Positions 1 through 4,733 of a stretch of DNA of 5,050 nt are shown one piece after another (the stretch's first letter is position 1; every line of letters starts with the position of its first letter). The notes beneath the pieces are model-generated. The model was given only the letters and a program-made list of their open reading frames with translations, ran no database searches and had not been told where the DNA came from. The DNA comes from a bacterium (GTDB lineage: Bacteria; JAMCPX01). The stretch spans positions 1,691-6,740 of the forward strand of contig JAJYYW010000080.1 of assembly GCA_021800575.1 (NCBI GenBank). Reading direction: 5' to 3'. The position numbers were made by a program, and so were the translations under genes.

Positions 1-1
1 C

Positions 2-229
2 CTGCTGGTGACGCCGTTTTTCGTCATTGCAAGCTACGCTACAGCCATAGCCTCCACGCTGGTCATGGCCGTGGTGATCATCCTTTTATTCACCTACTTT
101 ATCTCGGTCACCAAGGATGTGCCTTTCCTGAGCAGGTTTCTCGAGATGAGCGCGATCAGCCTCGGTGTCGCAGGGCTGTCGTTTCTCATGGGGTACGGCC
201 TGCGGATGTTTCTCCACGTCAACAGGTAG
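2..229 (+). CDS. VIT1/CCC1-family membrane protein, C-terminal fragment
   Basis: The frame is open to the left edge, so this is the 3' end of a longer gene; 75 residues and a TAG stop are visible. There are two hydrophobic segments, at about residues 11-36 and 51-72 of the visible part. They are joined by a short polar stretch with the motif KDVPFLSRFLEM, followed by SLGVAGLSF and a glycine-rich end with GYGLR. This pattern resembles the last two transmembrane helices of VIT1/CCC1 (iron/manganese transporter) proteins, including those fused behind a rubrerythrin/ferritin-like domain. Members of that family move Fe2+ or Mn2+ across membranes. The N-terminal part, with any ferritin-like domain and the metal-binding residues, lies outside the window, so substrate and fusion state cannot be read. 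The GTG at position 8 is an internal valine codon and not a credible start. The gene converges on tadA. Family call is moderately firm; function is inferred. Confidence 0.72.
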   Translation: MLVTPFFVIASYATAIASTLVMAVVIILLFTYFISVTKDVPFLSRFLEMSAISLGVAGLSFLMGYGLRMFLHVNR

Positions 230-271
230 CCGGACCGCCGCAGACCCTGACATCACGGGGGCCAACCGGCA

Positions 272-301
272 GGGGTAAGAGCCAGTGTTGGCGAGTACCC
301 C
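272..301. terminator. Hairpin in the convergent spacer, possible U-less terminator
   Basis: On the plus strand GGGGTA (272-277) pairs with TACCCC (296-301), and GCCA (281-284) pairs with TGGC (289-292) around a GTGT loop. The two stems are separated by a symmetric 3x3 internal loop, AGA against GAG. The hairpin lies 42 nt after the stop of the VIT-type gene and 9 nt after the tadA stop, so it could end transcription from either side. No T-tract follows directly on either strand: the T7 at 322-328 is about 20 nt away and inside tadA. A classical intrinsic terminator is therefore not supported, and the role is inferred from position. Confidence 0.35.
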
Positions 302-310
302 GGAGCTCTG

Positions 311-763
311 TTATGAACGTCTTTTTTTCTTAAAAAATTCCTGAAGCAAAATCGCTGTTGCAGATTCCCTGACGCCCGCGACCGCTTCGATCCGGTGGTT
401 CATCCTCGTATTGTGGAACAGATCAAACAGGGTCAGGGCACCGGCCTTCTCATCCCGGGCGCCGAAGACGAGCTGACGGATCCGTGCATGGAGCATCGCC
501 CCTGCGCACATGATACACGGCTCTATGGTGACGTACAGGCTGAGCCCGGTGAGACGGTAGTTGCCCAGCGCCAGGCCTGCCTGCCGTAATGCGAGGATTT
601 CTGCGTGGGCCGTCGGATCCCGCAGGGAGATACTGCTGTTGTGCGCCCGCGCAATGACCTTGTTGTCGAACACCGCGACAGCACCGACGGGCACTTCTCC
701 CTGCTCCTGTGCTTCCAGGGCCTGCTCGATTGCCATGTCCATGTAATAAGCGTGGGTGTGCAT
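311..763 (-). CDS. tadA: tRNA-specific adenosine deaminase TadA
   Basis: The product is a 150-residue cytidine-deaminase-fold enzyme, the normal length for TadA. It converts A34 to inosine in the anticodon of tRNA-Arg(ACG), letting one tRNA read three codons. All catalytic features are present: HAE at 53-55 (zinc ligand His53, proton-shuttle Glu55) and PCIMC at 82-86 (zinc ligands Cys83 and Cys86). Family landmarks are VPVGAV (24-29), Asn42, RDPTAHAE, YRLTG, LYVTIEPC, GAMLHARI and FGARDEKAGA, then MNHR near 121. The N-terminus HAYYMDMA matches the HEYWM start region of E. coli TadA, which supports the ATG at 763 over the Met at residue 8. I see no good Shine-Dalgarno before either. The gene lies 31 bp after the amidase stop and is probably the last gene of that operon. 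The C-terminus is a basic KKKRRS tail encoded by A/T homopolymers. The identification is secure. Confidence 0.96.
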   Translation of the reverse strand: MHTHAYYMDMAIEQALEAQEQGEVPVGAVAVFDNKVIARAHNSSISLRDPTAHAEILALRQAGLALGNYRLTGLSLYVTIEPCIMCAGAMLHARIRQLVFGARDEKAGALTLFDLFHNTRMNHRIEAVAGVRESATAILLQEFFKKKRRS

Positions 764-794
764 GATAACGGCCGGGGCGTGTGTGTCAGGGTTG

Positions 795-2585
795 TTACTG
801 CTCTGCCATTTTCAGTTTTTTTCCGTACTGCAGTATACCCTTGACCACGCCGTTGACGATGCTCTCCTCATAGCGCCGCTGCATCAGCAGGTGCTCTTCC
901 GTGGGATTGGTAACGAACGACGTCTCGATGAGGATACTGGGCATGTTCGCGTGCATCAGGACGAAAAACGGAGCACTGCGTACCCCGAGATCCGGTGTGC
1001 TGTAATGGTCGCTGCGCAGGTTCTCGACCAGGTTGCTCTGGATGTCCCGCGCAAAGACCGCGGATTCGTTTATCTTAGCCGTTTTCATCAGGTCCTCGAG
1101 GATGAGCTGGAGGTCGCTCAGTTTCCTGGTGGATGTTGCATTCTCCCGTGCGGCGACGAGCATGGACGCCCGGTCGTGCGTCGTACTCAGGTAGTAGGTC
1201 GTTATGCCCTTGGCACTGCGGCTCAAACTCGCGTTGGCATGGATGGAGATGAAGATATCCGCGTTGCTCATGTTGGCGATGGCCGTCCTCTCTTCCAGAG
1301 GTATGAAGACATCCTTGTCTCGTGTCATGATGACGTCGAAGCCCATGGAGCGCAGCTTGTCGGCAAGCATGGTACCTATCCGGAGCGTTATGTTTTTTTC
1401 CTCGATGCCGTCCGGACCGATTGCGCCGGGGTCCTTACCTCCGTGCCCGGGATCTATCACGATTTTGCGTATGGAGACGCCGTGCGGAATGGTCAAGCTC
1501 GCCTCCTGCGGAACGGGCTTCGGCTGCTGACGGACGGTCTCGTAGTCCTGAATGATCTTCGATATGGAGAGTCCCTGTGTCACCTCTTCCCGGGCCGTTG
1601 TCGCCGAGGGCTGCTTCCCCTGGACCTGTGCGGGCGCGGGTGTGTTCACGTTTTTTCCCTTGACGTCGATAATGATCCGGAAGGGGTCTTCAAGATTGAA
1701 GATGGAATAATCGTCGATGTTCCCGACGTCGAGTACGACCCGCGCGGTGTTCTGGTTGAACTGACCCGCCCGCACCTCCTCGACGATCCCGTCCTTAACG
1801 GACAGAGGAGGGGTGTCGCAGGTGAGCATGGTTCCCTTGAGATCAACGTAAATCCGTTTGCCGGGCAAGGAATTGTCTGTCTGTTCCAGCAGGTGACCGG
1901 AATAAACGACCTCGTTTGAAACGTTGATCACGACACGCGTGTAATCACCGGCAGACCAGACCTTGATGCCGTTCACGACGGACAGGGGCTGTTTGACAGA
2001 CGGCTGTTTCCGGAGGGGGAGTGTGCCGCCGAGCTTGGAAACCCAGATCCGCGCCATGGGGGCTGAAGTGCTGGCCGGGTAGTCCTTGAGTATCCGGGTG
2101 TAATACTGCAGGGCTGTTTCGGTGTCGCCCTTTTTCGTTCTGTATATCTCGGCTATCTTAAATAAGGCGTCGTCCGCAAGGGTGTTCTTCGGATACTGCT
2201 GCTGGAGGGTCTTGAACGCCGTGACGCTTGCATCGAGGTCCTTCTCCAGAAAGGACCTCGTGTACAGGTTGTTGTAGAGGTTCCCGATGTTGAACAGCGC
2301 CTTGGGGGCAAACCTGCTCCGGGGGTCTTTTTTGTAAACCAGCTCGAACTCATGGATCACGTGGAGCCAGGTGTCCCGGAACTGCTGCTTCTGTTTGCTC
2401 GAGTTCAGGGTATAATAGTTCTGGACGGCATGATGGTACAGCTGTCCCGCGTGTGGTCCGGTGACCGCGCTGTATGCCGGGGTGCCGGCGGCAAGAGCCA
2501 GAAGGCCAGCGATGGCGGCGGAAAGCAGGGTCCTGAACACGACATTCCTGCACCGCTTCCTGTGTATGCTCACGGCTCCTGACAT
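795..2585 (-). CDS. N-acetylmuramoyl-L-alanine amidase with TPR, AMIN and Amidase_3 domains
   Basis: The product is a 596-residue secreted zinc amidase that cleaves the bond between MurNAc and L-Ala in peptidoglycan, probably in daughter-cell separation or wall remodelling in the periplasm. Domains in order: signal peptide to about residue 40 (hydrophobic core then AYSA); a TPR-like helical region at about 43-185 (repeats such as APKALFNIGNLY, ADDALFKIAEIY, ALQYYTRILKDYP); an AMIN domain at about 205-310, the type that places amidases at septal wall or secretin sites; a low-complexity Pro/Gln linker at 311-370; and the Amidase_3 catalytic domain at 373-590. Catalytic signs are DPGHGG with His381, EEKN with Glu396, SIHAN with His449 and LIETSF with Glu554, all intact. 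It is longer than E. coli AmiC because of the TPR region. The ATG at 2585 lacks a Shine-Dalgarno; a GTG at 2540 (Val16) has AGGA 5 nt upstream and would give a compact signal peptide. It starts 22 bp after the Slp-family gene. Confidence 0.93.
   Translation of the reverse strand: MSGAVSIHRKRCRNVVFRTLLSAAIAGLLALAAGTPAYSAVTGPHAGQLYHHAVQNYYTLNSSKQKQQFRDTWLHVIHEFELVYKKDPRSRFAPKALFNIGNLYNNLYTRSFLEKDLDASVTAFKTLQQQYPKNTLADDALFKIAEIYRTKKGDTETALQYYTRILKDYPASTSAPMARIWVSKLGGTLPLRKQPSVKQPLSVVNGIKVWSAGDYTRVVINVSNEVVYSGHLLEQTDNSLPGKRIYVDLKGTMLTCDTPPLSVKDGIVEEVRAGQFNQNTARVVLDVGNIDDYSIFNLEDPFRIIIDVKGKNVNTPAPAQVQGKQPSATTAREEVTQGLSISKIIQDYETVRQQPKPVPQEASLTIPHGVSIRKIVIDPGHGGKDPGAIGPDGIEEKNITLRIGTMLADKLRSMGFDVIMTRDKDVFIPLEERTAIANMSNADIFISIHANASLSRSAKGITTYYLSTTHDRASMLVAARENATSTRKLSDLQLILEDLMKTAKINESAVFARDIQSNLVENLRSDHYSTPDLGVRSAPFFVLMHANMPSILIETSFVTNPTEEHLLMQRRYEESIVNGVVKGILQYGKKLKMAEQ
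2234..2260. repeat. Perfect 10-bp inverted repeat inside the amidase gene
   Basis: The arm CGAGGTCCTT at 2234-2243 is the exact reverse complement of AAGGACCTCG at 2251-2260, with a 7-base spacer. In the amidase mRNA this would form a stable 10-bp hairpin. It lies over the codons for about residues 109-118 (RSFLEKDLD) in the TPR region. No T-tract follows in either direction. It may be chance or an mRNA structure. Confidence 0.6.
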
Positions 2586-2607
2586 GATCTGCGCTTATCG
2601 TGCGGCA

Positions 2608-3159
2608 TCAGTACCAGAATGGACCATACGGGTAGAATCCCCAGGAAGGATAAAAGCCGGGACCGTAACCGACCCCCCATCCTATGGAATAGGCCGGCAG
2701 GGAGGTCGTGGACGGCCGCGGCCAGAGCTTGATGTAGGTTGCATGTATGACGGGAAAAACGTAGGGCATACTGCCGATAGTTCCCTTGTGCGGCGGTGCA
2801 ACGACACCGACCACCGTCACGTTCCTGCCGGGGCTGAATATGTGGGTTTCAAGGTAACCGCTGTAGGTTGCGATGAACCTCCCGCCGGACTGGTCCCCGT
2901 GCTCGGGCTTGTCATCGCTGTCGAGCGGCAGCTGCATGATTTCCATCTTGGTAACGCCGCTGCTCGTGTTGGCTGACGTTATTATCTCGCCGCCGGCCAT
3001 GACGGTTTTCCCGGTGTACGCGGACGGGTCTGTTATGAGCATGTTGAAACTGATAGCAGGATCAACATTGGAGAGCACCTGTTTAGGAATTCCCCTGGTG
3101 CAACCGCTGACAGCAGCCAGCGCAAGCGCAAGAAGCGTATACAACAGTGTCTTAACCAT
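2608..3159 (-). CDS. Slp-family outer-membrane lipoprotein
   Basis: The product is a 183-residue precursor of the Slp/YeaY family, known from E. coli as a starvation- and acid-induced outer-membrane lipoprotein of unclear molecular role. A signal peptide (residues 1-19) ends in a lipobox, VSGC, with Cys20 as the lipidated residue. Thr at +2 is not the Asp retention signal, so outer-membrane sorting is expected. The body matches Slp: DPSAYTGKTVMAGGEI (44-59), MEIMQLPLDSDDKP (72-85), GRFIA, SGYL (100-103), GRNVTVVGVV (111-120) and MPYVFPVIHATYIKLWP (131-147). The last 27 residues (157-183) are rich in Gly, Pro and aromatics (12 of 27 are F, W or Y) and end in FWY. E. coli Slp has a similar but shorter aromatic patch. 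The start is well supported by AGGAGG 4 nt upstream. This is the first gene of a probable operon with the amidase and tadA, divergent from the Crp-like regulator. Family is firm; function is unknown. Confidence 0.9.
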   Translation of the reverse strand: MVKTLLYTLLALALAAVSGCTRGIPKQVLSNVDPAISFNMLITDPSAYTGKTVMAGGEIITSANTSSGVTKMEIMQLPLDSDDKPEHGDQSGGRFIATYSGYLETHIFSPGRNVTVVGVVAPPHKGTIGSMPYVFPVIHATYIKLWPRPSTTSLPAYSIGWGVGYGPGFYPSWGFYPYGPFWY

Positions 3160-3163
3160 ACTC

Positions 3164-3169
3164 CCTCCT
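3164..3169 (-). promoter_or_regulatory. Shine-Dalgarno of the Slp-family gene
   Basis: Read on the minus strand the site is a perfect AGGAGG, 4 nt before the ATG at 3159. It fixes this start and is by far the strongest ribosome site in the window. The amidase, tadA and Crp-like genes lack anything comparable. Confidence 0.8.
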
Positions 3170-3183
3170 TACTTCTTGATACA

Positions 3184-3212
3184 AGTATACATCATCCCGG
3201 GAAAAATAGAAA
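3184..3212 (-). promoter_or_regulatory. Possible sigma-70-type promoter of the slp-amidase-tadA operon
   Basis: On the minus strand a good -10 hexamer TATACT occupies 3189-3184. A weak -35 (TTTCTA, 3212-3207) lies 17 bp upstream. The predicted start point is near 3177, giving a leader of about 17 nt that contains the AGGAGG ribosome site. The -10 is convincing by position and match; the -35 matches the consensus at only three positions, so an activator may be needed. The hexamer is inferred from sequence alone. Confidence 0.45.
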
Positions 3213-3232
3213 GGGGGAGTTGCACAAATGAT

Positions 3233-3306
3233 CCGGGAGGCACACCCGGGCAGGCTGCTGCCGCAGGACATCCGGTTTTTTTAACGCCCGGTATTGCGGA
3301 CGGGCG
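3233..3306. other. Structured GC-rich part of the divergent spacer with a T7 run
   Basis: This non-coding stretch holds three small inverted repeats: CCGGG/CCCGG (3233-3237 with 3245-3249), GGCAG/CTGCC (3249-3253 with 3258-3262) and CGCCCG/CGGGCG (3285-3290 with 3301-3306). The first two share a base and would compete. A run of seven T (3276-3282) lies between the second and third. No open frame here has a ribosome site or recognisable product. It could be part of a small RNA or protein-binding DNA, but neither is shown. Confidence 0.3.
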
Positions 3307-3312
3307 CCCCGG

Positions 3313-3337
3313 CACACGCGTACAGAGGTGCGGTGTG
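3313..3337. promoter_or_regulatory. Dyad next to the -35 of the Crp-like gene, possible operator
   Basis: CACAC (3313-3317) and GTGTG (3333-3337) are perfect inverted arms. With one bulged G the pairing extends inward by CGTA (3319-3322) against TGCG (3329-3332), including one G-T wobble. The dyad ends one base before the -35 hexamer of the proposed crp promoter, a usual place for an activator or autoregulator. It is not a canonical TGTGA-N6-TCACA Crp site, so which protein might bind is unknown. Confidence 0.35.
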
Positions 3338-3366
3338 TTGACTTTACGGGAAGTATGATATTTATA
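3338..3366 (+). promoter_or_regulatory. Proposed promoter of the Crp-like gene, start point at the ATG
   Basis: TTGACT (3338-3343) is a near-consensus -35. The AT-rich block that follows offers overlapping -10 choices: TTTATA at 3361-3366 (spacer 17), TTATAT at 3362-3367 (spacer 18), TATATA at 3363-3368 (spacer 19) and a perfect TATAAT at 3365-3370 (spacer 21, too long). The 17-bp choice puts +1 at 3373, the A of the start codon; the others fall just inside the gene. This suggests a leaderless transcript, unless another promoter upstream is used. Confidence 0.5.
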
Positions 3367-3372
3367 TAATCT

Positions 3373-4056
3373 ATGATTCAGCGTGCAATCAGGCAGATCG
3401 GTATTTTTGCGGAGCTTTCCGGGGCTGAGTTTGAACGGCTGTCGCCGTACGTGCACGAGCAGCGCCTGCCCGGGGCAACGGAGTTGTTCCACCAGGATGA
3501 TCCCGGGGATGCGATGTACGTGATCCTCAAGGGCGGTGTCCGGATATACCGGTATTCGAACGCGGGAAGGGAAATAACCCTCGCCGTGCTCAGGGAGGGC
3601 CAGTTTTTCGGCGAGATGTCCCTGCTGGACGGGCTGCCGCGCTCTGCCAATGCAATGACCATAGAGGACACGGAATTTATGGTCCTGAAACGGAATGATT
3701 TTTTGAACGTTCTGAAATCTTCCCCGGACATCGCGGTGAAGATACTGAAGGACATGAGTGTGCGCGTCAGGCAGGCCGATGCAATGATAGAGGACCTCGC
3801 GCTGCTCAACGTCTATGAGCGGCTGATCAAGTACATGAATACCCGTATCAGGACAGGGGGGAAACGCGAAGGCTACTGCACCATTATCACCGGGGAGATC
3901 AAGCGGCAGGATGTCGCGAACGCGATCGGCAGCACCCGTGAAACGGTTTCCCGTATCTTTTCTTCGTGGCAAAAAAAAGGATATATAAAAATCTACCCGT
4001 CGAAAATCCTGGTCTACCGGGACATGTCCATGGACATGGCAGCGAAGAAGGGCTGA
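3373..4056 (+). CDS. Crp/Fnr-family transcription regulator with cyclic-nucleotide-binding domain
   Basis: The product is a 227-residue regulator of normal length for the family. A cyclic-nucleotide-binding beta-roll spans about residues 11-118, with the phosphate-binding cassette FFGEMSLLDGLPRSA (78-92). Gly80, Glu81, Arg90 and Ser91 are kept, so binding of cAMP or a related nucleotide is plausible. A dimerisation helix follows at about 119-145, then a winged helix-turn-helix at about 148-217 with recognition helix STRETVSRIF (187-196). There is a single cysteine (Cys169), so this is not an Fe-S FNR-type oxygen sensor. The start is forced: an in-frame TAA at 3367-3369 lies two codons upstream, and the next in-frame start would cut into the sensor domain. 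No Shine-Dalgarno precedes the ATG. The gene is divergent from the lipoprotein operon and 19 bp upstream of rsmG. The exact ligand and target genes cannot be read from sequence. Confidence 0.93.
   Translation: MIQRAIRQIGIFAELSGAEFERLSPYVHEQRLPGATELFHQDDPGDAMYVILKGGVRIYRYSNAGREITLAVLREGQFFGEMSLLDGLPRSANAMTIEDTEFMVLKRNDFLNVLKSSPDIAVKILKDMSVRVRQADAMIEDLALLNVYERLIKYMNTRIRTGGKREGYCTIITGEIKRQDVANAIGSTRETVSRIFSSWQKKGYIKIYPSKILVYRDMSMDMAAKKG
4023..4038. repeat. 16-bp perfect palindrome near the 3' end of the Crp-like gene
   Basis: CATGTCCATGGACATG equals its own reverse complement. It overlaps the codons for residues 217-222 (DMSMDM) of the Crp-like protein and ends 15 bp before the stop codon. It could be a protein-binding site or simply follow from the repeated Met/Asp codons. 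Confidence 0.5.
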
Positions 4057-4075
4057 GGAAGGACTGCCCCGCAGA

Positions 4076-4720
4076 GTGCCTATGACGCCGGAAAACAGGG
4101 CCCTGCTCGAGACCTTCCTGCAGCAAGACGGCAGGACAGGGAATCCCGGCAGTGCACTCGATGCGTTCGATGTCTACCTGGGCGAGCTGCTGCGATGGAA
4201 CGAGTTCATCAACCTCACCGCCATTGCAAACGAGCCGGATATCGTGGTAAAACACTTTCTGGATTCACTGCTGCCGCTGCGGTTCATCCGGGATGATGAT
4301 TTTATTCTGGACATCGGCAGCGGGGCGGGGTTTCCCGGCCTGCCGATCAAGATTGTGCTGAGCCCGGTGCGGCTGGTGATGCTCGACGCCCGGCTCAAAA
4401 AAATAAATTTTCTCAATGCCGTGATTGGTCTCCTGAAGCTCCGGGGGGCGACGGCACTGCACCAGCGGGCGGAGGCACGGGACTTTCAGGAGCTCATGGG
4501 GAAGAGCTTTGACGTGGTTATATCGCGGGCATCGTTCCCCCTGGACAGGCTGGCGGCGCTCGCACTGCCGTACATGAAGGAAAGCGGAAAACTGATTGCA
4601 ATGAAATCACACAAGGAAGAGGCTACGGACAACCTGCCCGGCCTGCGGCAGCGCGATGAATTCGTGACGCACCTGCCGGACGGATCGTTCCGCAGGGTCC
4701 TGGTGTTCGGGAGGGCATGA
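4076..4720 (+). CDS. rsmG: 16S rRNA (guanine-527-N7)-methyltransferase RsmG
   Basis: The product is a 214-residue SAM-dependent methyltransferase, the usual length for RsmG (GidB). It makes m7G at the position equivalent to E. coli G527 in the 530 loop of 16S rRNA; in other bacteria its loss gives low-level streptomycin resistance. Landmarks are WNEFINLTAI (41-50), the HFLDSLLPL block (60-68), SAM motif DIGSGAGFPGLPIKI (79-93), the acidic strand end LDARLKKINFL (103-113), DVVISRA (146-152) and the late strand KLIAMKS (172-178). The start is ambiguous. The GTG at 4076 lies 12 nt after the purine-rich AGGAAGGA (4056-4063), while the ATG at 4082 lies 18 nt after it; I prefer the GTG, and the two products differ by only two residues. 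It begins 19 bp after the Crp-like gene and ends 13 bp before the QueD-type gene, so co-transcription is likely. Identification is secure. Confidence 0.95.
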   Translation: MPMTPENRALLETFLQQDGRTGNPGSALDAFDVYLGELLRWNEFINLTAIANEPDIVVKHFLDSLLPLRFIRDDDFILDIGSGAGFPGLPIKIVLSPVRLVMLDARLKKINFLNAVIGLLKLRGATALHQRAEARDFQELMGKSFDVVISRASFPLDRLAALALPYMKESGKLIAMKSHKEEATDNLPGLRQRDEFVTHLPDGSFRRVLVFGRA

Positions 4721-4733
4721 GGCATGGTGTACG

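Noticed and set aside
230..310. Small SRP RNA (ffs) or tRNA next to tadA
   Set aside because: ffs is a common neighbour of tadA, but the conserved SRP core and any cloverleaf with a T-loop motif are absent from both strands of this spacer.
322..337. T7 and A6 homopolymers at the tadA 3' end as a programmed frameshift or sequencing error
   Set aside because: On the tadA strand the A7G run is not in the phase of an A-AAA-AAG slippery site, and the frame remains open to a normal-length C-terminus, so no frameshift is needed.
756..1919. Long plus-strand open frame of 387 codons opposite the amidase
   Set aside because: It lies antisense to a gene with clear AMIN and Amidase_3 motifs, has no recognisable domain, and its initiator lies inside tadA with no ribosome site. 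Long antisense frames are common in GC-rich coding DNA.
2461..2976. Plus-strand open frame of 171 codons opposite the amidase start and the lipoprotein gene
   Set aside because: It overlaps two well-supported minus-strand genes and has no signal, motif or ribosome site of its own.
3245..3282. Intrinsic terminator ahead of the T7 run
   Set aside because: The stem directly before the T run has only three pairs, and larger foldings need long unpaired loops. No plus-strand gene ends upstream of it.
3169..3972. Minus-strand open frame of 267 codons opposite the Crp-like gene and the divergent spacer
   Set aside because: It is antisense to a secure Crp/Fnr gene, shows no domain, is rich in Pro, His and Arg as expected of a shadow frame, and would run over the slp promoter.
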